Below are positions 7,836-21,983 of a DNA stretch of 64,000 bases, one piece after another; the first letter of the stretch is position 1; each line of letters opens with the position of its first letter. The stretch is from Pseudomonas mucidolens (GTDB taxonomy: Bacteria > Pseudomonadota > Gammaproteobacteria > Pseudomonadales > Pseudomonadaceae), in the NCBI RefSeq assembly GCF_900106045.1, contig NZ_LT629802.1, positions 4,464,001 to 4,528,000 of the forward strand, written 5' to 3'. The notes beneath the pieces were generated by a model that had not been told where the DNA came from, searched no databases, and saw nothing but the letters and a program-made list of their open reading frames with translations. The position numbers and the translations under genes are program-made.

Positions 7836-8421
7836 TAAACCTCTCCTCCAATATGTCCCCGACAACACATATGACATCATCACAACTAGGCCCGTTGGTG
7901 ACAGATAGTTTTTTTGTGACTTTATCGTATACCAACTTTTCTTTATCGCTATTCAAAATACCTTTCTTGACAATTAATAGATCACCCGGTCCATTCACTC
8001 CACCGACGTCGCTCTCTAGCAGCACACCGATGACGTTGCTGGCGGAACCAAAATAATAAGTAAGAGGATAAATCGTAGCCAGCTCACCGATTCGCTTGTC
8101 CAAGCTCTGAATCAACAAACTTTCTCTGATTATAGGAACCGCTGCCGGATTCATATTTCCAAGTAAAGAAACACTACTCTCAATTGTTTCCTTTTCCTCA
8201 AAATCAACGGTCTCTATTTCCCGGTAAGACACACCAAAAAAATCAGAAATCTTGCGAATCGTAGATTGCTGAACATTCACCACCCGCCCTTCCAAAATGT
8301 TATATATCGTGGTCCGGGTCAGTCCGCTTGCAATGCATAAAGACAGCTGCGTCTCTCCACGGCTTTTTATCAAATACTTAATATTATTCTTCAAGTTCTC
8401 TGTTTTTTCTTTCTTGTACAT
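7819..8421 (-). CDS. XRE-family regulator with S24-like C-terminal domain
   Basis: A 200-residue putative DNA-binding protein. Residues about 12-65 form a Cro/CI helix-turn-helix (LSLCIASGLTRTTIYNILEG, then IRKISDFFGVSY). Residues about 105-195 look like the S24/LexA dimerisation fold: NVIGVLLESDVGG, GDLLIVKKG and VICVVGDILEE. The Ser of the usual self-cleavage motif is not in place, so it is probably not a latent protease but a ligand- or partner-sensing fold. It is the first gene of a two-gene operon with the transporter, overlapping it, and probably autoregulates. Low GC as the rest of the patch. The HTH is sure; the S24 assignment is moderate. Confidence 0.75.
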   Translation of the reverse strand: MYKKEKTENLKNNIKYLIKSRGETQLSLCIASGLTRTTIYNILEGRVVNVQQSTIRKISDFFGVSYREIETVDFEEKETIESSVSLLGNMNPAAVPIIRESLLIQSLDKRIGELATIYPLTYYFGSASNVIGVLLESDVGGVNGPGDLLIVKKGILNSDKEKLVYDKVTKKLSVTNGPSCDDVICVVGDILEERFNGWRQ

Positions 8422-8814
8422 TAAATATTAACCATTCACTTATCGCTTTAGCCATCTGCGCGCTTCAAATGAGACCACAAAGGGATCCCTTTATGATATC
8501 AGCATCCTACAAATGCAGCATATTGTACAAAAATCAATACCACGAACTCGACACTCAATCGTTAAACACTATTTTGCCCCCCCCTTGACCGACCACTCAG
8601 GAACTATATCCCACAATGTTTAACGAAACTTCCTACAGCAACTCACGTAGAAGGTTATTGCAAAACCAATTAAGCCGTGAATGAATCATTTAATTACAGA
8701 TATGTTCATTTATTTGATTAATAAAATTGAATTTTCTGGTAATAAATCCACGAGCGGTCAGTCACGTACCGCCAAGGGACCGGCACCTACTTAGACCTTG
8801 CAAGGAAATTCAGC
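8422..8814. other. AT-rich intergenic region between divergent regulator and DUF6124 genes
   Basis: About 390 bases without a convincing gene. It must hold the promoters of the minus-strand regulator/transporter operon and of the plus-strand DUF6124 gene. A run of eight C (8577-8584) followed by TTGACC, and a strongly AT-rich tract at about 8690-8750 containing TTGATT and TAATAAAT, are the only notable strings; the latter could be promoter elements for the DUF6124 gene, but spacing is not decisive. The short hairpin GCGGT/ACCGC lies near 8754-8772. Otherwise nothing was recognised. Confidence 0.4.
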
Positions 8815-9114
8815 ATGAAAAAGACCAATCAAAACACCCCGGAAACACCAGACCGCCCCGACCCGGTCAGCCCCTTTTTCACCATCGTCCCGAATGCCGA
8901 CACCACATCCCTGCTCTGTCACGCCTGCGAAACCCTTGCCTCGCTGAATGTAATGACCACCGATCTGGCCAGCGAATTGGAAGGCTCACGCCGCAATGTG
9001 GCGCTGGCAATTCAGCAACTGGCCGTGCTGGGTGAGTTATTGGTAAATCGCGCACTAGACAACCTGGAGCCGCCCGTAGGGTTGCCTGCAGCTCCGTCGA
9101 ACAACCAACGCTGA
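8815..9114 (+). CDS. DUF6124-family small protein
   Basis: A 99-residue soluble protein with the wording of the Pseudomonas DUF6124 family: a Pro-rich start, then FFTIVPNADTTSLLCHACE, then SLNVMTTDLASELEGSRRN and an amphipathic helix AIQQLAVLGELLVNRAL. No signal peptide or membrane segment. AAGGA 8 bases before the ATG supports the start. Members are common single-copy or multicopy genes in Pseudomonas; no function is established that I know. Composition returns towards normal GC here. It may be unrelated to both the AT-rich module on its left and the pyocin-like gene on its right. Confidence 0.7.
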   Translation: MKKTNQNTPETPDRPDPVSPFFTIVPNADTTSLLCHACETLASLNVMTTDLASELEGSRRNVALAIQQLAVLGELLVNRALDNLEPPVGLPAAPSNNQR

Positions 9115-9370
9115 TGAGTAGTCGCGTTTTGTGAACAGTTGGAGGTTTCTTGTCAGGAATCGACACCCGCGACATCCGGGCGCAGTGGAAGCAGTACCGC
9201 AGGCAAAACCGGACCAATGTCCTTTTCCCGCCGTAGCAACACCACGAAATAGGAAATTTCAGCGCCATATTAGGGAAACATCCTAACGCCAGCACCTGAG
9301 CAGCCAGGATAAGTTCGATCCTCCCACCCGTCACACGCTGGGTATCCCCAAGGACGAATAAGAAACGCTG

Positions 9371-10291
9371 ATGAAAAAGCTCGGTTTCCCGGACACCCCG
9401 GACTTTTTGCCTATCCCCGAAGAACCGCCCGCCAAGGCGCAGCAACAAGCCTTCCAGGAGCCTCGTACGGCGGTAGCCGCCATTAATCCAAAGAATGAAA
9501 TGGACACCGACGCACGCGGGGGAAAGAACCCAGGATTTGTGCACAACAAAAAATCCGCTACGCAGCTTGAAGGTTGCGTGTTCGCCAAGAGTTGCAACCT
9601 ACCTGACGGGGTCATCAATCACAGCAACCCGAGCGGTTTTGTCCCGCTCGAGAAGCTGACCAATTACGGGGTGTGGGCCGTGCTGGGTACTGACGCAGCC
9701 ATCACGACCGACGGCATCCCCCTGAAACTGCTGGGATGTTCGACCACGGAGGGTGTCATTGCCCAACGTCTCGGCGGGTCCCTTGCACTCGGTCTGCTAT
9801 CAGGCTCAACGGCAGCTGACGCTGCGGTCGGGACTGTGGCGCTGCTGATGCCGAACGCGCAAATTGCTCCCGACAGTGCCCTCTACAAAAAAGACCAATA
9901 TGCACAGCTGGATGCTGGACGAACCCGTGTGCGCATCAACGTGAAGACCTTGCCCGACGGCTCCGTCAGCGCTTACGGCTTCTACACCGGCGGAAAACAA
10001 GACTGGGAGTTTGTCCCGGTGATCAAAGCCACTCAAGAGGACGAGAAGTTTGTCGCCGAGATTGGCAATGGCATTCGCCTGATCTGGACGCCTGCGGCGA
10101 GTCCCGCGGACCCGCCGGGTATTCCGGCACTCGAAGGCACCTCGCTTCAGCCGACGATATGGGTTTATCCGTCCACCGAACAAGCGGAAAAGGTCCTGAT
10201 GAACCCGGAGCATCCGCCGCAGTATCAGGACGCGATTATCTGGTTCCCATCGGATGCGGGACTTGAGCCGATCTACATCGCGCTCAATTAG
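9371..10291 (+). CDS. S-type pyocin-domain protein lacking a toxin domain
   Basis: A 306-residue protein. After about 60 polar, Pro-rich residues it follows the bacteriocin translocation/pyocin_S region: EGCVFAKSCNLPDGVINH, GLLSGSTAADAAVGTVALLM, RTRVRINVKTLPDGSVSAYG, and near the end HPPQYQDAIIWFPSDAGLEP. In complete S-type pyocins the last motif, ending PIY(I/V), is followed at once by the nuclease or other killing domain; here the protein stops two or three residues later (YIALN, then TAG). No receptor-binding module is recognised upstream and no immunity gene follows. It is therefore either a remnant of a pyocin or a stand-alone carrier protein. An in-frame stop at 9359 limits the start to the ATG at 9371, which has only a distant AAGGA. 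Confidence 0.75.
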   Translation: MKKLGFPDTPDFLPIPEEPPAKAQQQAFQEPRTAVAAINPKNEMDTDARGGKNPGFVHNKKSATQLEGCVFAKSCNLPDGVINHSNPSGFVPLEKLTNYGVWAVLGTDAAITTDGIPLKLLGCSTTEGVIAQRLGGSLALGLLSGSTAADAAVGTVALLMPNAQIAPDSALYKKDQYAQLDAGRTRVRINVKTLPDGSVSAYGFYTGGKQDWEFVPVIKATQEDEKFVAEIGNGIRLIWTPAASPADPPGIPALEGTSLQPTIWVYPSTEQAEKVLMNPEHPPQYQDAIIWFPSDAGLEPIYIALN

Positions 10292-10395
10292 GCTTTGATC
10301 CCGGTAGGATTACGGGAGCGGGCCAGGCTGTGTCGGGGATTTGGAATGCCCGGATTCGCCGGTACGGGACCTGACCAGCACCTGGGAGAAGTGTC

Positions 10396-11277
10396 CTATG
10401 GCGTCAGCAGCTCGACAAACGCCTTGGCCATGGGCGATGGCTGGCCTTTGCGCTGCACCAGCCACACCGCCGTCACCGCCTCCTGATCGAGCAACGTTCG
10501 GTAGACCACGCCATCGATGCGGATACGCTGGTACGAGGCTGGCAGCACTGAAACCCCCAGCCCGGCGGCCACCAGGCCGATGATGGTCATCGCCTCTGCG
10601 GCCTCCTGCGCGAAATGCGGGTTGAAGCCGGCCTCGCGGGCCAGGGTCAGCAGTTGGGCGTACAAACCGCTGCCGTAGGTGCGCGGGAAGAACACGAAAG
10701 GCTCTTCGGCCAACTGCGCCAGATGCAAACCGCGCTCGCTGCCTTCCACCAGCGGATGACCGGCACTCAGCACCGCGACCAGAGGCTCACGCATCAGTTC
10801 CACGACACTCAACGAATCAGGCAACGGCAGCGGACGCATCAACCCGACCTGGATCGACTCATCCACCAGCGCCTGCGCCACTTCGGTGCTGCTCATTTCC
10901 CGCAGGCTCAGGTGCACCGCTGGAAAGGCCTGGCGAAAGGCAAAAATCGCCTGTGGAATGCTGGCGTTGAACGGTGCCGAAGAGGTGAAGCCGATTTTCA
11001 ACTCACCGAGTTCGCCCAATTGCGCCCGGCGGGCCACGTCCGCGGCTTTGTCCATCTGCGCCAATACCAGGCGCGCTTCATGCAGGAACAATCGGCCGGC
11101 TTCGCTCAGTTCGACCCGACGATTGGTACGCTCGAACAAGCGCGCGCCCACCTGCTGCTCCAACGCCTGAATCTGCTGGCTCAACGGCGGTTGCGAGATG
11201 CCCAACACCTGGGCGGCGCGGCCGAAGTGCAACTCTTCGGCCACGGCGATGAAGTAGCGCAGATGGCGCAATTCCAT
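10396..11277 (-). CDS. LysR-family transcriptional regulator
   Basis: A 293-residue LysR regulator. The winged HTH is at residues about 1-60 (HFGRAAQVLGISQPPLSQQI, RLFERTNRRVELSEAG), followed by the periplasmic-binding-like effector domain (GELKIGFTSSAPFN to LGVSVLPASYQRI). The wording is like the BenM/CatM-type branch of small-aromatic or acid-responsive regulators, but the effector is unknown. It is divergent from an MFS transporter gene with 124 bases between them, the usual arrangement when the regulator controls the transporter and itself. Confidence 0.9.
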   Translation of the reverse strand: MELRHLRYFIAVAEELHFGRAAQVLGISQPPLSQQIQALEQQVGARLFERTNRRVELSEAGRLFLHEARLVLAQMDKAADVARRAQLGELGELKIGFTSSAPFNASIPQAIFAFRQAFPAVHLSLREMSSTEVAQALVDESIQVGLMRPLPLPDSLSVVELMREPLVAVLSAGHPLVEGSERGLHLAQLAEEPFVFFPRTYGSGLYAQLLTLAREAGFNPHFAQEAAEAMTIIGLVAAGLGVSVLPASYQRIRIDGVVYRTLLDQEAVTAVWLVQRKGQPSPMAKAFVELLTP

Positions 11278-11401
11278 GAAAACCTCATTAGGTCGTAAAA
11301 GCTATCAAACAGGTCGAACAATATATTGGAAAGAATCATTAGCCAGCTATATTCTTTTTCCCATTGCCAGTCTTGGCTGCTTTTCCTCCCCGAGGTCCCG
11401 C
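11278..11401. promoter_or_regulatory. Divergent promoter/operator region, LysR regulator and MFS gene
   Basis: The 124-base gap is AT-rich relative to its flanks and contains the palindrome AATATATT at about 11318-11325 and TATATTC near 11347. LysR proteins bind imperfect dyads with a T-N11-A core in such positions. The exact operator and start sites cannot be fixed by eye. Confidence 0.4.
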
Positions 11402-12670
11402 GTGAAAGTTGCTGTCGCCACACTTGCCCAAGACCCCCCGCCCACAGCCCTGGATGAGGTCGTCGCGCAGCTTGAAGATGCCTATATCGAAAAAGGCACG
11501 CCGCTGTTCATGCGCACGGTGCTGGCGCTGTTCGCCGGCGGTTTTGCCACGTTTGCCCTGCTCTACTGCGTACAACCGATGATGCCGGTGCTGTCCCGGG
11601 AGTTCTCCATCAACGCGGCACAAAGCAGCCTGATCCTCTCGGTGTCCACCGCGATGCTTGCCTTTGGCCTGCTGATTACCGGGCCGGTTTCCGACCGTCT
11701 CGGGCGCAAGCCGGTGATGGTGGCGGCGCTGTTCTGCGCGGCCGCCAGCACCATCGCCAGCGGCCTGATGCCGACCTGGGAAGGGATTTTGTTAATGCGC
11801 GCGCTGGTGGGACTGTCCCTCAGTGGACTGGCTGCGGTCGCGATGACGTATCTGAGCGAAGAGATCCATCCGCAGCACCTCGGTCTGGCCATGGGCCTGT
11901 ACATCGCGGGTAATGCCATTGGCGGCATGAGCGGGCGCTTGATCATTGGCGTGCTGATCGACTTCGTCAGTTGGCACATCGCGATGCTGATCATCGGCGC
12001 CTTGGCACTGATCGCGGCAACGCTGTTCTGGAAACTCCTCCCCGAATCGCGCAACTTCCGCGCCAGCAGCCTCAAGCCGCGCAGCCTGGTGAATGGCTTT
12101 GTCATGCATTTCAAGGATGCGGGATTGCCGTGGTTGTTTCTCGAGGCCTTCTTGTTGATGGGCGCCTTCGTGACGCTGTTCAACTACATTGGCTATCGTT
12201 TGCTCGCCGATCCCTATGATCTGAGCCAGGCCGTGGTGGGCTTGCTTTCTGTGGTGTACCTCTCGGGCATCTACAGCTCGGCGAAGATCGGTGCCCTGGC
12301 TGACCGCCTGGGTCGGCGTCGCGTGTTGTGGGCCACTATCGTGCTGATGCTCGCCGGGATCGCACTGACGCTCTTCACCCCGCTGTGGCTGGTGTTCCTC
12401 GGCATGCTGATGTTCACTTTCGGCTTCTTCGGCGCCCACTCGGTAGCCAGCAGCTGGATTGGGCGCCGGGCGCGCAAAGCGCGGGGCCAGGCCTCGTCGT
12501 TGTACCTGTTCAGCTACTACGCGGGCTCCAGCATTGCCGGTACGGCAGGCGGGTTCTTCTGGCATTACGCGGGATGGAACGGGATTGGCGGGTTTATCGT
12601 CGCACTGCTGCTGGTGGCATTGCTGGTGGCGCTGAAGCTGGCGAAGTTGCCGCCGCTCAAGCACGCCTGA
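11402..12670 (+). CDS. MFS transporter, YnfM-like
   Basis: A 422-residue inner-membrane major-facilitator protein with about 12 hydrophobic segments. The loop 2-3 signature appears as GPVSDRLGRKP and its second-half equivalent as GALADRLGRRR. The N-terminal cytoplasmic tail (DEVVAQLEDAYIEKG) and overall length resemble E. coli YnfM. The GTG at 11402, preceded by GAGG, is taken as start; the frame extends further upstream but that part reads as non-coding promoter sequence. Substrate unknown; efflux of a small molecule is the common role. Likely regulated by the divergent LysR protein. Confidence 0.85.
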   Translation: MKVAVATLAQDPPPTALDEVVAQLEDAYIEKGTPLFMRTVLALFAGGFATFALLYCVQPMMPVLSREFSINAAQSSLILSVSTAMLAFGLLITGPVSDRLGRKPVMVAALFCAAASTIASGLMPTWEGILLMRALVGLSLSGLAAVAMTYLSEEIHPQHLGLAMGLYIAGNAIGGMSGRLIIGVLIDFVSWHIAMLIIGALALIAATLFWKLLPESRNFRASSLKPRSLVNGFVMHFKDAGLPWLFLEAFLLMGAFVTLFNYIGYRLLADPYDLSQAVVGLLSVVYLSGIYSSAKIGALADRLGRRRVLWATIVLMLAGIALTLFTPLWLVFLGMLMFTFGFFGAHSVASSWIGRRARKARGQASSLYLFSYYAGSSIAGTAGGFFWHYAGWNGIGGFIVALLLVALLVALKLAKLPPLKHA

Positions 12671-12707
12671 TAACCCCAAGTAATATAGCAAGGCGCACAC
12701 CGCTCCC

Positions 12708-12807
12708 TGTAGGAGCGAGCTCGCTCGCGAAGAACTCAAAGGCACCGCGTTTATCCAGAATGCACGCGTTATCGTTGACGTTTTTCGCGAGCAAGCTCGC
12801 TCCTACA
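12708..12807. repeat. REP pair (REPIN) after the MFS gene
   Basis: Two inverted copies of the Pseudomonas REP, TGTAGGAGCGAG-CTCGCTCGCGAA at 12708-12731 and its complement at 12784-12807, separated by about 50 bases. Each copy is itself a palindrome. They lie between convergent genes (MFS and hemE) and may help terminate both transcripts or protect 3' ends. Confidence 0.85.
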
Positions 12808-12863
12808 AAAGCTTGGCTGAACGGTAATACGGGGTTCTTCGGGCATTTTTTATTGGGCCGCGA

Positions 12864-13931
12864 TCACTCGTGATACTGCGCTGACAGCTCATGCACCGCA
12901 CGCAGGAACGCGCCGGCATGTTCTGGGTCGACTTCCGGCGTGATGCCGTGGCCGAGGTTGAACACATGTCCGGTGCCCTTGCCGTAGCTGGCGAGGATGC
13001 GGCCGACTTCAGTGCGGATTGCCTCGGGCTTGGCGTACAGCACCGTTGGGTCCATGTTGCCTTGCAGGGCGACCTGGTTACCGACGCGACGGCGGGCTTC
13101 GCCGATATCACAGGTCCAGTCCAGGCCCAGGGCATCGGCGCCGGCATCAGCGATGCTTTCGAGCCACAGGCCGCCATTCTTGGTGAACAGAATCACCGGG
13201 ACCTTGCGGCCTTCGTGTTCGCGGATCAGGCCGCTGATGATTTTGCGCATATAAGCCAGGGAGAACTCCTGGTACGCCGCCGCCGACAGGTTGCCGCCCC
13301 AGGTATCGAAGATCTGCACCGCTTGCGCGCCGGCCATGATCTGGCCGTTGAGGTAAGAGATGACCGACTGCGCCAGTTTGTCCAGCAGCAGGTGCATGGC
13401 CTGCGGGTTGTCGTAGAGCATGGCCTTGGTCTTGCGGAAGTCTTTCGACGAGCCGCCTTCGACCATGTAGGTGGCCAGGGTCCACGGGCTGCCGGAGAAG
13501 CCGATCAGCGGTACGCGGCCGTTCAGTTCGCGGCGAATGGTGCTGACCGCGTCCATCACGTAACCCAGGTCCTTGTGGGGGTCGGGGATCGGCAGGGCTT
13601 CGATGTCGGCCAGGGTGCTGACGACTTTCTTGAAACGCGGACCTTCGCCGGTTTCGAAGTACAGGCCTTGGCCCATGGCATCCGGGATGGTCAGGATATC
13701 GGAGAAGAGAATCGCCGCGTCCAATTGTGGATAGCGATCCAGCGGCTGCATCGTGACTTCGCACGCAAACTCCGGGTTCATGCACAGGCTCATGAAATCA
13801 CCGGCGTGAGCGCGGCTGGCACGGTATTCCGGCAGGTAGCGACCGGCTTGACGCATCATCCACACGGGGGTGACGTCCACGGGTTGCTTGAGCAGGGCAC
13901 GAAGGAAACGGTCGTTCTTGAGGGCAGTCAT
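12864..13931 (-). CDS. hemE: Uroporphyrinogen decarboxylase
   Basis: A 355-residue cytoplasmic enzyme that removes four carboxyl groups from uroporphyrinogen III to give coproporphyrinogen III in haem synthesis. Both family signatures are present: [16 protein letters not shown] at about residues 23-38 and [17 protein letters not shown] near 140. Length is normal. The ATG start gives the usual [13 protein letters not shown]. Downstream lies the REP pair, upstream a strong hairpin, so it is probably a single-gene transcript. Confidence 0.97.
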   Translation of the reverse strand: MTALKNDRFLRALLKQPVDVTPVWMMRQAGRYLPEYRASRAHAGDFMSLCMNPEFACEVTMQPLDRYPQLDAAILFSDILTIPDAMGQGLYFETGEGPRFKKVVSTLADIEALPIPDPHKDLGYVMDAVSTIRRELNGRVPLIGFSGSPWTLATYMVEGGSSKDFRKTKAMLYDNPQAMHLLLDKLAQSVISYLNGQIMAGAQAVQIFDTWGGNLSAAAYQEFSLAYMRKIISGLIREHEGRKVPVILFTKNGGLWLESIADAGADALGLDWTCDIGEARRRVGNQVALQGNMDPTVLYAKPEAIRTEVGRILASYGKGTGHVFNLGHGITPEVDPEHAGAFLRAVHELSAQYHE

Positions 13932-13978
13932 GTCGGCATCCGCAAAAAAAGTACGGGCATTTTCTCAGAGCCGGACGT

Positions 13979-14006
13979 AAAAGGCACGGAGTGAGCCGTG
14001 CCTTTT
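13979..14006. terminator. Strong hairpin between gltD and hemE
   Basis: AAAAGGCACGG (13979-13989) and CCGTGCCTTTT (13996-14006) form an 11-bp stem with a 6-base loop. Reading the minus strand it ends in TTTT, so it should terminate the gltBD transcript before hemE; it also has T-residues on the plus strand. Confidence 0.75.
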
Positions 14007-14050
14007 GTCTATAGGGGCAATTTGTCGCGGGCATGAACGCGCCGCAAAGC

Positions 14051-14146
14051 AAATGTGGGAGGGGGCTTGCTCCCAATAGCAGTGTGTCAGTCAATGAATC
14101 TGGTGACTGATACACCGCTATCGGGAGCAAACCTCCTCCCACATTT
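14051..14146. repeat. REP pair of a second type between gltD and hemE
   Basis: A long imperfect inverted repeat. The left arm AAATGTGGGAGGGGGCTTGC continues to TCCC at 14074; the right arm (14123-14146) is its complement with small differences; the middle also has dyad symmetry around TCAGTCA...TGACTGA. This is the GTGGGAGGGGGCTTGCTCCC class of fluorescens-group REPs, distinct from the TGTAGGAGC class seen elsewhere in the window. Confidence 0.8.
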
Positions 14147-14173
14147 TGATCCCATTTCCAGCTGGGATCAGGG

Positions 14174-15601
<1,428 letters not shown>

Positions 15602-15624
15602 TCATCAAACTCTTCAGGCGCATA

Positions 15625-20070
<4,446 letters not shown>

Positions 20071-20422
20071 AGACACTTTCTCACCAGGCTGCCTCTTGTT
20101 TCGAGGCAAATTTCTTTTTAATTCAACCTGTTACCTTCCACACCGAACGTACGCCGGCTTAGCGGGGGGCAAAAGGGAGGTCATTGTACACACCGACACA
20201 GACGCTCACAAATTTGGCGACGAAATGTCGCAAATCTATGTCGCATCTATGAAAGGTTTAAAGCGATACGCTGTGCTAGTCAAAACTTTTTTAATTCTGA
20301 CCGCCGCGACTCAAAACTACTGTGGCGCAGACACCACAAAGCGCGCGGTCCGCAGGGACTGCACGCACTTGGTGTTTTTTTGAGGTGCCGGGAGAGGCGG
20401 CCTGGGTAAGGCCGCCGAATCT
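20071..20422. other. Leader/intergenic region upstream of gltB
   Basis: About 350 bases between the start of gltB and the stop of the AAA/SPOR gene, both on the minus strand. It must contain the gltB promoter and leader. The hairpin GGCGGCC (20396-20402)/GGCCGCC (20410-20416) stands just after the AAA/SPOR stop and may help end that transcript, though no clear T-run follows on the minus strand. No gene, riboswitch or repeat was recognised. Confidence 0.4.
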
Positions 20423-21973
20423 TCAGCGAGTTGCTGCCAGTTCCTGTTGGACGCTGGCGACAGTGCGAGGCCAAGGTTTACCAGCCTGAACCTTCGCTGG
20501 CAAGGCCTTGATGGCGCTAACGGCTGCATCACGGTTGGCAAAGTTGCCGTAGGTGACCACATAGAACGGTTTGCCGTTGAGGTCCTTCTTGAAGTAGCGG
20601 TACTCGCCACCCTGTTCCTTGATGAAGTTTTGCGCGCTGGCTTCGGAACTGGTGCCAAGGATCTGGACCACATAGTTCTTCGCTGGCTGACTGCCATACC
20701 AGCCACTGCCGGCGGCAGCCTTGGCCACGGTTACCGGTTTTTCAGCAGGCTTGGCGGCCGGAGCAGGCTTCGGCGTCGGGGCAGGGACTGGAGCCGGCTT
20801 GGCCGCTGCAATCTGAGTCGGGGCTGGCGCGGGAGTCGGGGCTGGTGCCGGGTCGGCAGCCGCGCCAGACGGCGGAGCAACAGTGGTGACGGTCGGCGGA
20901 GTGCCGCTGGCGCCTTCCACCGGTACGCCGTCGTCGCCTTCGGCGATAGCGCCGGCTTCTTCCGCCAACGGGCCACGCATCACCGGCTGCCCCACCATTG
21001 GCAACTCAGTCGGCTGGCCAGAACCTGCAAACTCAACGGCTGGCGCATCATTAGTGGTCGGCTTGCCCAACGGCAACTGCGCCTGTTCGGTAGGCGCGCC
21101 TGGCGCTGTCGGTGCTTTGCTGCGACCTGGAATCAACCAGGCGGCGGCGACGGCAACCACGACAACAGCAGAAATGGCCAGTACGTGTTTCTTCGGCATG
21201 GTAAACCCCATCTTTGGACGCTTGACCGCTGAACGGCTGGCTATCATCGCTTCGATCATCGTATCCCGGGCGACCTGGTTGATGGTGCCCGGCCATCCAT
21301 CGGAGCTTTCGTGAATATCAGAGATCTGCTGAGCGGAGAAAAGTTCGATGCCTTGCCCGGCGCCTTCAAGACGCTGGGCCAGATATTCGCGGGTTTCTTC
21401 TTCTTCGTAGGGCTGTAATTCGATGACATGGAAACGCTCTTCCTCGCCACCCAATTGCTCTAGATCGGCGATCAGCGACGACTCACCGAACAGGAAAACA
21501 TGCGGACGACCTTCAGGCGTTCCGGCCGCCAGGGCCAGCAATGCATCCAGCGCCGATTCGTCGAGCTGCTCGGCATCATCCACCAGCAGATAAACTTCCT
21601 GGCCGGTCAGCCCCAGCTGGACTACCTGCTTGAGGATCGCTGTCGGCTCCGCATCCGAGACGTCAAGGGCCTGCGCAACCTGGCGCAGGACGCCTGCCGC
21701 GTCACCCGCGCCACGGGCGGAGACCACCACGCTCTGCACTGACTGTTTGTTGGTGCTGGCAACCAGCGCCTGACGCAACAGGGTCTTGCCGCTGCCCAGT
21801 GGCCCGGTGACCACCAGCAATAGCTGGCTGTAGCGCGCCAGGTGGTGCAGTTGCCCCAACACCGGCTTGCGTTGTGCAGGGAAAAACTTGAAACCAGGCA
21901 CCCGAGGAGCAAAAGGGTCGTGGTTTAGCTGGTAATGGCCGAGAAACGCCTCGTCGGCATGCAAACTAGTCAT
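20423..21973 (-). CDS. AAA ATPase with C-terminal SPOR domain (DamX-like locus)
   Basis: A 516-residue membrane protein. The N-terminal ~260 residues are an ExeA/GspA-type AAA ATPase (Walker A GPLGSGKT near residue 57, Walker B YLLVDDAEQL). One membrane segment (VLAISAVVVVAVAAAWLIPG) lies at about 267-286, followed by a Pro/Ala-rich periplasmic linker. A SPOR domain (YVVQILGTSSEASAQNFI, then FYVVTYGNFANRDAA) ends the protein. SPOR domains bind denuded peptidoglycan at the septum; DamX of E. coli sits at the same place next to aroB. It follows aroB by 10 bases in the pil-aroK-aroB transcript. Confidence 0.88.
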   Translation of the reverse strand: MTSLHADEAFLGHYQLNHDPFAPRVPGFKFFPAQRKPVLGQLHHLARYSQLLLVVTGPLGSGKTLLRQALVASTNKQSVQSVVVSARGAGDAAGVLRQVAQALDVSDAEPTAILKQVVQLGLTGQEVYLLVDDAEQLDESALDALLALAAGTPEGRPHVFLFGESSLIADLEQLGGEEERFHVIELQPYEEEETREYLAQRLEGAGQGIELFSAQQISDIHESSDGWPGTINQVARDTMIEAMIASRSAVKRPKMGFTMPKKHVLAISAVVVVAVAAAWLIPGRSKAPTAPGAPTEQAQLPLGKPTTNDAPAVEFAGSGQPTELPMVGQPVMRGPLAEEAGAIAEGDDGVPVEGASGTPPTVTTVAPPSGAAADPAPAPTPAPAPTQIAAAKPAPVPAPTPKPAPAAKPAEKPVTVAKAAAGSGWYGSQPAKNYVVQILGTSSEASAQNFIKEQGGEYRYFKKDLNGKPFYVVTYGNFANRDAAVSAIKALPAKVQAGKPWPRTVASVQQELAATR

Positions 21974-21983
21974 CGGGATCTGG

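Noticed and set aside
10292..10395. Remnant of a pyocin nuclease or immunity gene after the pyocin-like protein
   Set aside because: A short GMPGF string recalls colicin-immunity C-termini, but it is too short and no further homology is seen in any frame.
5946..10395. Prophage or integrative element with attachment sites
   Set aside because: No integrase, transposase, phage structural gene, tRNA target or flanking direct repeats were found.
20071..20109. gltB start at the upstream in-frame ATG 20109
   Set aside because: It would add 13 residues absent from relatives, whereas the ATG at 20070 has a ribosome site and sets Cys15 correctly.
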